Origin: an uncultured Sphingobacteriales bacterium
GTDB lineage: Bacteria; Bacteroidota; Bacteroidia; Chitinophagales; Chitinophagaceae
DNA: 43,041 nt
Assembly: GCA_937871285.1 (NCBI GenBank)
Contig: CALMQS010000005.1
Span: 1-43,041, forward strand
Direction: 5' to 3'
Both the position numbers and the translations under genes were made by a program. The notes under the pieces are model-generated. The model did not search any database. It was given only the letters and a program-made list of their open reading frames with translations, and was not told the DNA's origin. Of this stretch, positions 8,085-17,264 are shown piece by piece (the first letter of the stretch is position 1; every line of letters starts with the position of its first letter).

Positions 8085-8194
8085 TACAGGGTACAAGTTG
8101 CAAGGAAGTTACAGGTTGCAGGGCTCATGTTACAAGGAACACCCCTGCAACCTGAAACCTGAAACCTGAACCCTGAAACCTTCAACCTGCAACC
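8085..8194. repeat. Heptamer word array in opposed arms
   Basis: The right arm at 8146-8194 is exactly seven 7-bp units: TGCAACC, TGAAACC, TGAAACC, TGAACCC, TGAAACC, TTCAACC, TGCAACC. The left arm (8085-8130) holds the same words in the other orientation (GGTTACA, GGGTACA, AGTTGCA, AGTTACA, GGTTGCA). Innermost, AGGTTGCAGGG/CCCTGCAACCT makes an 11-bp stem. It occupies the gap between the convergent polX and histidine kinase genes and may end transcription in both directions. Confidence 0.75.
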
Positions 8195-8211
8195 TCCACC
8201 CTGGCTCTCCA

Positions 8212-11200
8212 TCACGATACCGTACCATTTTCATAAAGCGGTAATTCTACATAAAATGTAGTTCCTTTTCCTTCTTCCGTATCGAACCAGATGTTTCCGC
8301 GCGATTGTTCCACAATGCCTTTACATATGGCCAGTCCTAAACCCGTACCCGAAGTTTTTGTAGTAAAATTTGGAGTAAAAATATTAGGCAGCATGTTTTT
8401 GAGAATGCCCGGGCCATTGTCGCTGATGCTTATCCTTACATTACGTGTGTTCCTTTCTTCTTTTACCTTCACCGTAACATCACCGCTCTCTCCTTCAGGA
8501 ATAGCCTCAATGGCGTTTTGCAGGAGATTGGTGAAAAGCCTGTTGATCTGGGTTTTATCGGCATCAATACATAAAGCATCATCGCCGGGCGCCCAGTGAA
8601 TGGTTACGCTTTCCTGCACGTCATGCAGGTACACCAATGAATTTAAAAGCTTGTTAATGTCGAATACTTCGTTTTTAGCATTGCCGATATTAGCGAACTG
8701 CGAAAATTCGGAAGCTATCCTCGACAAATGATCAATTTGTTCTACAAGGGTTTGAGCCACATTAGATGACAATTCCTTGACGTTGGGGGCATTATTATAA
8801 ATGGCTTTCTGCAAATATTGTATGCTCAGCTTCATGGGCGTAAGCGGGTTTTTAATTTCATGTGCTACCTGCCTTGCCATTTCCCGCCAGGCTCCTTCCC
8901 TTTCCGTTTTAGCCAGTGCCGCGGCGCTTTCTTCCAGCTTTTGAACCATTTTGTTGTACTCTTTTACCAACCCGCCAATTTCATCCCTCTTCTTCCAAAC
9001 AATTTCTGCATTATGCTTACCCAGGTTCACATCTTTCATCATAGCACTGATAAGGGTGAAAGAACCGGTTATCCGGTTGGTGAGGAACAACGCAATGACG
9101 CCGGATAACAGGAAGATGAAGGCATTAAGGTTAATAATGGTAACCAGGAAGCTTGATATTTCCCGCTTCAGCCTGTTTTGGGAATTGAAATAAGGGATGT
9201 TGAGATAGCCAACTGCCTGCGTGTTTTCACCCATTACCGGCACGTAAATGCTGAGATAATTCATTTTACCGTATTGCTCCTCCTGCACATACTGGATCTT
9301 CTTTTGGCGGTTAAGATTATAGAACGCCAGCGGATCCATCATACGGCTTAATACACCTTTGTTATATACAAAAGGCTGGGAAGAAATCTGGAGCGAGCCA
9401 TCGGAATTATAAAGATTAACATCCGCGTTATGCAATTGGGCCAAATCGGTTATTTGCTGCCGTACAGATTTTCCATAGGCTGAATCATATACCTGCATTA
9501 CATCGTCCATGAGCCGGTGATCGCTGATCTTATTCTTTAAGGCAGCAGATATATCCTGTATGGACCGGCTCAGCTTATCGCGGTTGTTTTTATTATAGGA
9601 AGCCGTAAAAAATAAAATAGTGGCCGCTCCAACTACAATAAAAGAAAATACACTCACAAAAATTACGGTGCCGTATATCTGCGAACGGATATTAAAATCG
9701 GTGATCTCCCGCAGAGCCCGCCACCGGAAGCCCGACTGAATAATTATGCTTGCAATCTGGAACAGCGCTACCAGCAAAAGAAAGGAACAAAACAGGTAAG
9801 CAAAAAGTGTGATCGCTTCCATGATGAAGCTGCTCCTTCGCGTTATGATAATTACTTTATTGCCCGATTTATACCATAATTCGCTATACCCGTTAGTGAG
9901 CTTTTCAAAAAACTCCTGTTTGGGCAAATCATTTTCCGTTAAGCTGGTAGGAAAGCTATAATCATTAACATATACCTGCAAAGCGCCGCTGTCGTAAATA
10001 GCATAGGCATAGTCCGGCGCGTATTCAAATGAATAATCCTCCGCCTGCCGGAAGAGTTCAGGATACAATGCCTCGCTCCGGTAACGTTTAGGATTAGCCA
10101 GCATAAAAAAATAAGAGCGGATTTCCTGTGCGCTGTCCCTGATTTGCTTAAGGTAGATGTAGCTGAATTTATCAAACGCCGTTTCATAATAGCGCAAACC
10201 GGGTATTTTGGTGTTTTTACCCTGTACAGAATAAATGGTATTTAATTCATCAAAGGTTAACCGCTCGCCGTTTGGAATGGGTTTTTCCTCCGCATCATAA
10301 AAGAAAAGCTCTGTATCATATTTATTAAGATAGGGTGTAAAGTTGGCGTTGATCAGGCTGTCTTTAAATATTGCGCTCTGCACAGGATCATGCAGCCGCC
10401 AAAGATGGGTAAGAAAAAAATTATTACTGAAACTTTGTATAGCTATATTTAACAACCTTTCGCTGGAAGGGTCGGCCTGCATCACTAATTTTTCGGCCGT
10501 TCGCTTCCTTAACTCCAGCTCCTTTGTGCGGTTTTGAAAAATAATAATAGCAGCAATAGACGCAGAGAAAATAAACAGCCAGAAAAGCGCATTGGCCACC
10601 AGGAAATTATTTCTTTTTAACCCGAGCTCCACCTTGCTCATAAGATATACATACAACACAAGCCAAACGAGCATACATAATTCAAAAACCACGTACTGGC
10701 TGTTTACTCTTACACTCAAACCCAGTAATCCGATAACGGAAATGATGAGTATGGGGTTATAACGCGATTTGCGGTTTAATATATGAATGGCCTTTAAAAC
10801 AGCCTGGGAAAAAATAAAATATCCCAGCGAAACACAGCATAATACGATAAAGCCAAATACACTGTATACTGTAAGGCTGAAAAAATTGGTAACATCGAAA
10901 GAAATCTGTGAATCGGCTACGAGGCTGCGTATTACATGACCGCCAGTAAGCGTGGCTATTATCATTACCAGCGACAGGCCTACTATTGCTACGCGGCGCC
11001 AGGTAATATTTTGGATCTGTAAACGTATATGCTGTTTGGAAAACTGGATCCTGGCAAACAGCACCAGCCAGAAAAAAAGGATGCTATTGATCAGCAGATC
11101 ACCCAAAGAACGGGATATGATACTGGAGCCATATATTACCGGGTCAAACAATTCAAATTGCCGGAAGTTGGCAGGTATGGGGAAAAAATAACTTAATGCA

Positions 11201-11982
11201 CGTAACCCAAGCATCAATATTACCATAAAAGACACACCGGTAACCGCTCCCGCCGATCTTGAAAGCGATATGGCCAGGTTATGAAAAAAGAAAAGCGTAA
11301 GCAGGGAACCCAGTATTCGCAGCAGCATGGTCAGCCAGTCGTTACTGTGATGCTCAACCAGTGATTTGGGCTGGAGATAAAAAAGCGTGGCGCCGTTTAT
11401 ACTTTGTACCGGATAGCTCGTTGGGGTAAATACAAGCGCATAATTTTCTTCTATATTGGCGTGATTAACAAAACCATTCTTCAGGTATTCACTCTCCAGC
11501 ACATACTGCCTGCGAATGGGCAAAAGATATAACGCAATGATAGACTTACCCTGGTAACTGATCTTTTTTCTTATTACTTCATATTGACCATTAGACAGGG
11601 AGGCAATATACCGGAGCTGTTCCTTTTGAAGCAAATCATGCTCCGGTAAAACCGACTGTGTGTTCCAGAATAAAAGGTTATAGGTTCCGGGAACTTCCTC
11701 CTCATACAAAAAAACCTTATACTCCTGCTGCGTAATGTGTTGCACTTCCGCTTCGCTTTCACTTTTATTAAGGATCTTCCCCAGCAGTATGGTATCTCTT
11801 AAAAAGGAATCGAAATTCTGCTCATTACGCCAGATATATTTTTCTAAGGATTTTGTTACCCCGCCGGGTGAAGAAGTGTATGACCAGTAGTTGCTGAATA
11901 TAAAAGAGATTGTAAACAGCCATGCCGCCCCGATAAGCAGGTAACCATTGTTATAAAAAATATCGCTCCAGAATTTTTTCAA
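8212..11982 (-). CDS. Large multi-pass membrane sensor histidine kinase (NtrY-like)
   Basis: The 1256-residue inner-membrane kinase autophosphorylates a histidine and passes the phosphate to an unidentified response regulator. The first two thirds are sensory: a first membrane helix (about 12-34), a periplasmic region, a cluster of about eight helices (around 215-490), a second large extracytoplasmic region, then further helices. A HAMP-like segment (around 945-1015) precedes the dimerisation helix with QVAHEIKNPLTPMKL (phospho-acceptor His about 1041). The ATPase domain has NLLQNAIEA (N box), DNGPG (G1) and GTGLGLAI (G2). The PLTP variant after the H box is typical of NtrY-like kinases. It overlaps mazG by 4 bp, so the two are co-translated. 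No response regulator gene is nearby, so the partner is elsewhere. All kinase motifs are intact. Confidence 0.9.
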   Translation of the reverse strand: MKKFWSDIFYNNGYLLIGAAWLFTISFIFSNYWSYTSSPGGVTKSLEKYIWRNEQNFDSFLRDTILLGKILNKSESEAEVQHITQQEYKVFLYEEEVPGTYNLLFWNTQSVLPEHDLLQKEQLRYIASLSNGQYEVIRKKISYQGKSIIALYLLPIRRQYVLESEYLKNGFVNHANIEENYALVFTPTSYPVQSINGATLFYLQPKSLVEHHSNDWLTMLLRILGSLLTLFFFHNLAISLSRSAGAVTGVSFMVILMLGLRALSYFFPIPANFRQFELFDPVIYGSSIISRSLGDLLINSILFFWLVLFARIQFSKQHIRLQIQNITWRRVAIVGLSLVMIIATLTGGHVIRSLVADSQISFDVTNFFSLTVYSVFGFIVLCCVSLGYFIFSQAVLKAIHILNRKSRYNPILIISVIGLLGLSVRVNSQYVVFELCMLVWLVLYVYLMSKVELGLKRNNFLVANALFWLFIFSASIAAIIIFQNRTKELELRKRTAEKLVMQADPSSERLLNIAIQSFSNNFFLTHLWRLHDPVQSAIFKDSLINANFTPYLNKYDTELFFYDAEEKPIPNGERLTFDELNTIYSVQGKNTKIPGLRYYETAFDKFSYIYLKQIRDSAQEIRSYFFMLANPKRYRSEALYPELFRQAEDYSFEYAPDYAYAIYDSGALQVYVNDYSFPTSLTENDLPKQEFFEKLTNGYSELWYKSGNKVIIITRRSSFIMEAITLFAYLFCSFLLLVALFQIASIIIQSGFRWRALREITDFNIRSQIYGTVIFVSVFSFIVVGAATILFFTASYNKNNRDKLSRSIQDISAALKNKISDHRLMDDVMQVYDSAYGKSVRQQITDLAQLHNADVNLYNSDGSLQISSQPFVYNKGVLSRMMDPLAFYNLNRQKKIQYVQEEQYGKMNYLSIYVPVMGENTQAVGYLNIPYFNSQNRLKREISSFLVTIINLNAFIFLLSGVIALFLTNRITGSFTLISAMMKDVNLGKHNAEIVWKKRDEIGGLVKEYNKMVQKLEESAAALAKTEREGAWREMARQVAHEIKNPLTPMKLSIQYLQKAIYNNAPNVKELSSNVAQTLVEQIDHLSRIASEFSQFANIGNAKNEVFDINKLLNSLVYLHDVQESVTIHWAPGDDALCIDADKTQINRLFTNLLQNAIEAIPEGESGDVTVKVKEERNTRNVRISISDNGPGILKNMLPNIFTPNFTTKTSGTGLGLAICKGIVEQSRGNIWFDTEEGKGTTFYVELPLYENGTVS

Positions 11983-12755
11983 GATCCGTTTTTTTGATGT
12001 TTAATCCGGTTCCAGATCGCATCCATTTCTTCAAGCGACAGCTCTGCCAGGTTTTTTCCCTTTGTTATCGCTTCCTTTTCCATACGGGTAAAGCGGGCTA
12101 TGAATTTTTTATTCGTCCGTTCCAGCGCATTTTCAGCGTCAATATGCAAAAACCGTGCATAGTTAATAAGTGAAAATACCAGGTCGCCATATTCCTCTTC
12201 TATATTTTCGGTATTATTTTCGGCTATCGCTTCCTGCAGCTCTTTCATTTCCTCTTCCACCTTTTCCCAAACCTGCCCCCGGTTGTCCCATTCAAAGCCC
12301 ACCTGCTTTGCCTTTTCCTGCAGGCGCATAGCCTTTACCGTTGCCGGAAGCGCGGCAGGCACGCCGCCCAGAACGGATTTTTTACCTTCTTTTAGCTTCA
12401 GGTTTTCCCAGTTGCGTTTTACGTCTTCTTCACTTTCCACCTTCACGTCCCCGTAAATATGAGGATGCCGGAAGATCAGCTTTTCACATACGCCATTAAT
12501 TACATCTTCAATGGAAAACCGGTTTTGTTCAGTGGCTATTTTAGCATAAAAAACAATATGCAGCAAAAGATCTCCCAGCTCTTCTTTGATCTCCTTCCAG
12601 TTTTGCTCCGTTATGGCATCGGCCAGCTCATAGGTTTCTTCAATGGTAAGCGAACGCAGGGTTTGTATGGTTTGCTTTTTATCCCACGGACACTGTGTTC
12701 TCAGCTCATCCATGATCTTTACCAATCTCAAAAAGGCATTACCTGTTGTTTCCAT
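11979..12755 (-). CDS. mazG: Nucleoside triphosphate pyrophosphohydrolase MazG
   Basis: MazG hydrolyses (d)NTPs to NMP and pyrophosphate, with roles in nucleotide-pool cleaning and ppGpp control. The 258-residue protein has the usual tandem architecture. The N-terminal domain has LRTQCPWDKKQTIQTLRSL and the metal motif EETYELADAI followed by EELGDLLLHIVF. The C-terminal domain has KVGFEWDNRGQVWEKVEEEM and EEYGDLVFSLINYAR. Length matches family members of about 260 residues. It lies 9 bp after the DUF3667 gene and overlaps the kinase start by 4 bp, so all three probably form one operon. Confidence 0.95.
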   Translation of the reverse strand: METTGNAFLRLVKIMDELRTQCPWDKKQTIQTLRSLTIEETYELADAITEQNWKEIKEELGDLLLHIVFYAKIATEQNRFSIEDVINGVCEKLIFRHPHIYGDVKVESEEDVKRNWENLKLKEGKKSVLGGVPAALPATVKAMRLQEKAKQVGFEWDNRGQVWEKVEEEMKELQEAIAENNTENIEEEYGDLVFSLINYARFLHIDAENALERTNKKFIARFTRMEKEAITKGKNLAELSLEEMDAIWNRIKHQKNGS

Positions 12756-12764
12756 ATATCTTCT

Positions 12765-14045
12765 TTAAACCTTGTAAGCCGATATGATCAGAAAAACGAT
12801 AACCAGTATGGTCATCACCGTAAAGGTCATCCAGCTCAATAAAAAATATTTGAGCAGCGTTTTGAACCTGCCCTGCCCGTAGAAATTCCGCATGGCCTTA
12901 TACACGTAATACAACACGTATACCATCACCGCCACCTTTGCCAGGGAAAATATCCACCAGTGCAATTTTCCGCCAACAGCGTCCAGCATGTAGTACAGCA
13001 GCATGAGTACAAACAGGGCACAATAGGTATGAATAGCAAATATACCATGATCCACATAATAAAACTTTCCTCTTCTGATGTACAGCAGTTTTAAAGAAAA
13101 TGCGAAAAAAGGAAGTGAAATAAACAGCATGGTGGGAAAAGAATGCTTGAACTTATCCATCAGTACCTGTAAAGCCTTTTCGCCGTTCTTTTGCTGTTCC
13201 TGGTACCAGTGCAGTATTTTTAATTTAACAGAACGTTCTATCAACCCGTCTTTTCTTCCTGCAGGCAATGCATCCTGCACCGCGGCGTAAGTAGCTTCGT
13301 TTTGGTACCATTGAATAGTGTAGTAGCCTGCGTCATGGGCTTCGTCTTTACCATGAAGACTATCGTTTTGTGCAGTTGCTTTTTTAATGGAATCCACTTT
13401 ACTTATAATGTCGCCGGGAAGCGGCAATCCTGCTAAAACAGAATCCATTACCGGAATGTTAGTTTTATTGCTTTGCTTTGCTGCTGTTTCCTCTTTTTCC
13501 AACCTGCCGGTTAACACCTTTATATCATTTTCATATTGGGCTATCGTTTTGCCAACAGCATTTTTTAAAACCGTATCGCTTGTTTTTGCAAACATTTCAT
13601 TCAGCCCTTTAAGGCCTTCCTTTTTGGTATTTAATGCTTCCTTCAATACCTCCGGCCCTTCTTTGCCTGTTTCCTTATGCCCGCTGATAAAAGAAAAATA
13701 GATCAGGAAAAAGAAAGCGGAAGTAAACACATACATTCGTATAGGATGCAAATGGCTTGCTCTCCTGCCTTTAACATATTCAGCGGTGAGGAACCCGGGC
13801 TTCAGTAAAAGATAGCGAACCGTAGTAAAAAACTTTCCGTCAAAATGGGTAATATCATAAAAAAAGTGGGTTACCAGGTGCCATGCAGATTCCCGGGGTT
13901 CAATATTTTCCTGTCCGCATATGCCGCAATACCTTTCCTGAACCGGCGCCCCGCAATTAAGACAGCTTTTTTCTTTTCTTTCCTTAAAATGAGACAAAGG
14001 ACTTAAATTTTGATAAAAATAATACTTTTGCCAGCTATGAAGCAT
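12765..14045 (-). CDS. DUF3667-type membrane protein with zinc ribbon
   Basis: About 426 residues. The N-terminal zinc-ribbon signature SCLNCGAPVQERYCGICGQEN (two Cys-x2-Cys knuckles) is followed by a short conserved cytoplasmic stretch (FFYDITHFDGKFFTTVRYLLLKPG, TAEYVKGRRASHLHPIR), which I recognise as DUF3667. A first membrane helix near 105-125 leads to a long soluble charged region (about 125-280) and then three to four membrane helices. No enzymatic motif is seen and the function is unknown. The start at 14045 is chosen because AGGAA stands about 8 bp before it; a GTG three bases upstream is also possible. It overlaps the divergent gene at 14037 by 9 bp head to head. It probably leads the operon with mazG and the kinase. 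Confidence 0.75.
   Translation of the reverse strand: MLHSWQKYYFYQNLSPLSHFKERKEKSCLNCGAPVQERYCGICGQENIEPRESAWHLVTHFFYDITHFDGKFFTTVRYLLLKPGFLTAEYVKGRRASHLHPIRMYVFTSAFFFLIYFSFISGHKETGKEGPEVLKEALNTKKEGLKGLNEMFAKTSDTVLKNAVGKTIAQYENDIKVLTGRLEKEETAAKQSNKTNIPVMDSVLAGLPLPGDIISKVDSIKKATAQNDSLHGKDEAHDAGYYTIQWYQNEATYAAVQDALPAGRKDGLIERSVKLKILHWYQEQQKNGEKALQVLMDKFKHSFPTMLFISLPFFAFSLKLLYIRRGKFYYVDHGIFAIHTYCALFVLMLLYYMLDAVGGKLHWWIFSLAKVAVMVYVLYYVYKAMRNFYGQGRFKTLLKYFLLSWMTFTVMTILVIVFLIISAYKV
14023..14030 (+). promoter_or_regulatory. -7-like box directly before the YD-like gene
   Basis: TACTTTTG is a perfect TAnnTTTG match ending 6 bp before the ATG at 14037. If used, the mRNA would be almost leaderless. The box sits inside the 5' coding end of the opposite DUF3667 gene. 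No -33 TTG has correct spacing. Confidence 0.35.
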
Positions 14046-14906
14046 CACTTATTCCTGTTTCTCCGTCATCTTGCGCTGTTAAACACAGCCATCCTGTTCT
14101 TTCAGCAAAGCGTTGCGCAATATTATTACCACGATATTATATTAACCGCGCAAAACCAGCAGCAACAGCAGCTATACAAAAAGAACAGGATAATGCAGGT
14201 AAAGCTGCTCAGCTACGAGGCTAACGGGCAACCTTCGGAAAACTTTGTTGGTGAAGTAGCCCCCAATAGCAATTACACCCAAATCAGAACCTTTACTAAA
14301 ACCGATCTTACTGGCACCTCATCGTTAACAGCGTTTTACAATGCTAACGGGCAATTATACCGTTCCACAGACAGCAGCAATGAATCGGTAAATACCTATG
14401 CGTACAGCTACGATACTGCGGGAAGGCTATTGGCTGCCGGCAATACTTCGGAAGGGTTTACCAGCAAAATACAGCAAAAAGAAACCCATGAATGGAAGTA
14501 TAACAACGATGGATGTCCTGAAACGATGTTTCGTATTAAAAACAGCACCGACACCACCATTGTAAAGTTTGTTTGCGACAGCCGGGGAAATGTAACAGAA
14601 GAAGAAAGCTGGTGGCATAATGTTTCAAAAGAGAAAATATATTACTATTATGATACACTTAACCGTTTAACGGATGTGGTACGGTACCATACCAGGCTTG
14701 CCAGGCTGTTACCCGATTATATGTTTGAATATAATGACAAAGGACAGCTTGCCCAAATGATCGCGGTGCAGCAGGGAGGAAGCGATTACATTGTGTGGCG
14801 GTATGAATACGCGGAAAACGGGTTAAAAACGAGAGAGCTTTGCCTGGATAAACAAAGAAGACTGGCAGGCAAAATGGAATACCAGTATATATCAAGGAAT
14901 AAATAA
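14037..14906 (+). CDS. Secreted YD-repeat-like protein
   Basis: 289 residues. The start MKHHLFLFLRHLALLNTAIL gives a signal peptide ending near SVAQ (residue about 28). The mature part has repeated Tyr/Asn-Gly beta-strand units like YD/RHS or MORN-type repeats: YANFSYDTAGRLL-like units 'YSYDTAGRLLAAGN', 'DTLNRLTDVVRYH', 'EYNDKGQLAQMI', 'EYAENGLKTRELCLDKQRR'. No toxin or protease domain is present, so it is not a full Rhs protein. It faces the DUF3667 gene with overlapping 5' ends and ends 6 bp before the convergent gene at 14913-15131. Function unknown. An upstream in-frame ATG at 14010 would only lengthen the signal peptide. Confidence 0.75.
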   Translation: MKHHLFLFLRHLALLNTAILFFQQSVAQYYYHDIILTAQNQQQQQLYKKNRIMQVKLLSYEANGQPSENFVGEVAPNSNYTQIRTFTKTDLTGTSSLTAFYNANGQLYRSTDSSNESVNTYAYSYDTAGRLLAAGNTSEGFTSKIQQKETHEWKYNNDGCPETMFRIKNSTDTTIVKFVCDSRGNVTEEESWWHNVSKEKIYYYYDTLNRLTDVVRYHTRLARLLPDYMFEYNDKGQLAQMIAVQQGGSDYIVWRYEYAENGLKTRELCLDKQRRLAGKMEYQYISRNK

Positions 14907-14912
14907 AAGATA

Positions 14913-15131
14913 TTACACAACATACCATTTGCTTTCCGCATCTTTTGCATAAGATAAGCCGTTGCTCATAACATGTATTTCCCTGCCGGAGTCGGCATCT
15001 GTATAGGTTTGCTTTTCATACACCCTTACGCCGTTGTTTTCCCGCGTAAGGTACAGGATCAGCGCGTGAATACCCGGTCCCACATCGTGCAGCCATTGTT
15101 CATCATTTTCTCTTACAAATGCGGAGCTCAT
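14913..15131 (-). CDS. Small hypothetical protein (72 aa)
   Basis: The product MSSAFVRENDEQWLHDVGPG (72 residues in all) has no signal peptide or membrane helix and is mixed alpha/beta in look. The second half reads YEKQTYTDADSGREIHVMSN and ends KWYVV. I do not recognise the family. Codon use and composition resemble the neighbouring core genes, and the stop is 6 bp from the convergent gene, leaving no room for noise. This makes it a probable real gene. Confidence 0.6.
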   Translation of the reverse strand: MSSAFVRENDEQWLHDVGPGIHALILYLTRENNGVRVYEKQTYTDADSGREIHVMSNGLSYAKDAESKWYVV

Positions 15132-15480
15132 AAAAAAGATTTAATAAAAGGTACGATTTTTTTCAGTGGTTATTTAAATGCAAAACCTGTTTTGGCTACT
15201 AATATTGGACCAACTGGTAAGAGAAAATATAAAAGCTGAGCTGTGGTTCGATTAAAAGTTTGATTTTCCGAACACTTTGAGCCGCTCCGTGTTTCATTTC
15301 AACTCAACCATTGTTTTTTCCTTCGATGCTATTGCCAAGATAAAGCCCTTCTGCCAGGGTAGCCAGTTGTTGTTTGGAGAGATTGCGCGAAGCGCCACAT
15401 TCTACCATCCATTTTTACCAGCAAGAACGTGTTTTTATTTTCCTAAGCCAAACGTTTTAATTTCTGTTTAGCTAAAAACT
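15132..15480. other. Gene-free stretch with a possible coding fragment
   Basis: About 350 bp. On the minus strand 15304-15408 encodes a 34-residue frame, MVECGASRNLSKQQLATLAE and onward, which reads like an amphipathic protein fragment but has a stop close upstream and no recognised family. It may be gene debris at the edge of the accessory stretch. No RNA gene or clear promoter is seen. Confidence 0.4.
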
Positions 15481-15930
15481 TTATCCGGCTTTTCTTTGAC
15501 GAAACCGGATAATTCCTGAAAGTTCATCTCGGGTTTGACTCAAATTTTGGTCAATAAGAGCATTAGGAATGCGAATGGTAATGAATTCGTTCTGAAGAGA
15601 ATAGATTGTCCTTTTTAAATCTGTTAATGCCTGTTCGTAAATATGGTGGTGCTGCCCATCTACTTCAATATGTAGGTTCACCTCATCTACTGCAATATCC
15701 ACCTTTTTGAAACCATCAGATTTTTCCAGTTCGGCAGAAATGCCGTTCTCCTTCAATGCAAGATACAACGCAAATGCCTGCTCCGATACAAAGTGCACCT
15801 TCTCCTTTAATAAACTATAACAAGAAGCGCATAACCTGTACCCAAATAGCCTGTCAGATTCGAAAAATGCCCCAGCCGGCATTTCGGAAAAACAATGCCT
15901 GCAACAGAGCGCAAGTCCGAGATATTGCAT
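15481..15930 (-). CDS. PD-(D/E)XK-type (DUF559/Vsr-like) nuclease-like protein
   Basis: 149 residues. The N-terminus has two cysteine pairs, CCRHC and CASC (about residues 9-13 and 35-38), as in a small zinc-binding module. The C-terminal half reads KVDIAVDEVNLHIEVDGQHH, then DLKRTIYSLQNEFITIRIPN, the pattern of the DUF559/very-short-patch-repair-like endonuclease fold: Asp...Glu-x-Asp-Gly...His followed by Arg and the I-R-I-P strand. It is likely a DNA-binding or DNA-cleaving protein, but no partner methylase or helicase is nearby. It points away from the plus-strand gene at 16127 across a 196-bp gap. Fold assignment is from motif reading only. Confidence 0.65.
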   Translation of the reverse strand: MQYLGLALCCRHCFSEMPAGAFFESDRLFGYRLCASCYSLLKEKVHFVSEQAFALYLALKENGISAELEKSDGFKKVDIAVDEVNLHIEVDGQHHHIYEQALTDLKRTIYSLQNEFITIRIPNALIDQNLSQTRDELSGIIRFRQRKAG

Positions 15931-16126
15931 TATTATTTATTTGATACTGATAACGCAACCTTTCTAAACATTAGTGCCACTACTGAGTTACCCAATGTCA
16001 ATAAAATTGTATGCGATGATAGCAAACGGCTTGGGAGTAAAGAGTTTTTATTTGGGATTTGCAGTACCCGAAATTCCGCAAAATACAAACACAAGCAATA
16101 TCGTTCTTATAGTAAACTTTTAAGCA

Positions 16127-16975
16127 ATGAGCTTAACATCCTACTTAAACAGTCCGAAGCACCAGGAATTAAGAAATCAGTTTAAATCGTATTTTCCAAG
16201 ACCTGCATTTCACTATGAAATGCCTTTACTTGTTCCGCCACTAACTAAAAATTATGGTGTAATAGGTACAGCCTATGACTACCTTTTCCGTTTTACGATT
16301 GAACACCATAATAAAAGAGAAAAAATTGAAACTGCTAAATGGATAGCGGATATTGCTTTTCGCGGAATAGCCGGGGTATATTGTGAAAATGCCGAAAAAC
16401 GAAAAATACTTAATGATAGGTTCCAAAGTGTAAAAATCAATTATGGGGCATATATAAAAAATGGACGATTAAATAAGCAGATTCTGTCTGATTTGCTTTT
16501 TTTAGCAAAATTGGATTTGTTTTTTCGTATAGGATATGTTGCTCCAGATTTATTGCAGGAGGATGAACAGGATATTAAAGATTTGAAAGCACTTTATTCT
16601 TTGATAAATCAGAACGATTTTAAGGTCCGCAATAAATGCTACTTAAACCCTACTTTCGGAAAAGGGTCAATGTTAGTAGGAGGAGCGGATGCTGATGTTA
16701 TTTTGGATGACACCCTCATTGACATAAAAGTTACCAAGCATTTAAAATTAGAACGAGACTACCTCAATCAAATTTTGGGTTATTATATTCTCGCTTTAAT
16801 TGGCGGCATAAATTCAAAGCCGGAAAAAAAACAAATTAAAAATGTGGGGATTTATTTTGCGCGACATGGTTTGTTATGGAAGGCGCCTATTTCAGAATTT
16901 GCAACGCCTAAAAAAATAAGTGAATTTAAAAATTGGTTTTTGAACTATTTTAATAACATGAAGCAGTTTGGGTAA
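16127..16975 (+). CDS. Hypothetical protein with PD-(D/E)XK nuclease-like core
   Basis: 282 residues, AT-rich compared with flanking core genes. The N-terminal two thirds is helical, beginning MSLTSYLNSPKHQELRNQFK. The core at about 185-235 reads GGADADVILDDTLIDIKVTK, then RDYLNQILGYYILALI. Asp...Asp-x-Lys followed by a helix with Gln-x3-Tyr is the classical PD-(D/E)XK arrangement of RecB-like and restriction-type nucleases. Proteins of this form often occur alone in accessory or defence-rich regions. It stands beside another nuclease-like gene (15481-15930) in opposite orientation. No methylase, helicase or ATPase is present nearby, so a restriction or defence role is only inference. Confidence 0.65.
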   Translation: MSLTSYLNSPKHQELRNQFKSYFPRPAFHYEMPLLVPPLTKNYGVIGTAYDYLFRFTIEHHNKREKIETAKWIADIAFRGIAGVYCENAEKRKILNDRFQSVKINYGAYIKNGRLNKQILSDLLFLAKLDLFFRIGYVAPDLLQEDEQDIKDLKALYSLINQNDFKVRNKCYLNPTFGKGSMLVGGADADVILDDTLIDIKVTKHLKLERDYLNQILGYYILALIGGINSKPEKKQIKNVGIYFARHGLLWKAPISEFATPKKISEFKNWFLNYFNNMKQFG

Positions 16976-17123
16976 CTACAAAAGCCTAACCAGAGATATC
17001 CCCCAATAAAGTAAAAAAAGCCTGTGCCAGGAAAAAAGGTTTGAATACATAAACTGTATTCCTTAAATTTTATTAAGAGTTAATATTTTACTGATTTTTC
17101 AAAACAATAATGCCCTTTAAACC

Positions 17124-17264
17124 ATGAACTGGAAAATAATTGTAGGAATACTTTTGATTTTTGGAGCACTGCAAGAAATGGCATCTGTAATAAAGTTGAA
17201 TACGATGCAAAGCGCTATGGGAAATTATAGAACAAAAATAACAAACATAATATTGAGTTCATAG
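17124..17264 (+). CDS. Possible 46-aa single-pass membrane peptide
   Basis: ATG at 17124 opens 46 codons starting MNWKIIVGILLIFGALQEMA. A Lys precedes a hydrophobic helix (about 5-18), followed by a polar tail ending in IILSS. It may be a genuine small membrane protein or the N-terminal stub of a decayed gene. The rest of 16976-17480 has no other coding sign. No recognised family. Confidence 0.35.
   Translation: MNWKIIVGILLIFGALQEMASVIKLNTMQSAMGNYRTKITNIILSS

Noticed and set aside
8085..8194. CRISPR array
   Set aside because: The repeats are 7-bp words in direct succession with no unique spacers; no cas genes are present in the window.
15895..16185. Plus-strand 96-residue frame before the second nuclease-like gene
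   Set aside because: It overlaps coding sequence on both sides, has no recognisable motif, and the nuclease-like gene starting at 16127 is better supported.
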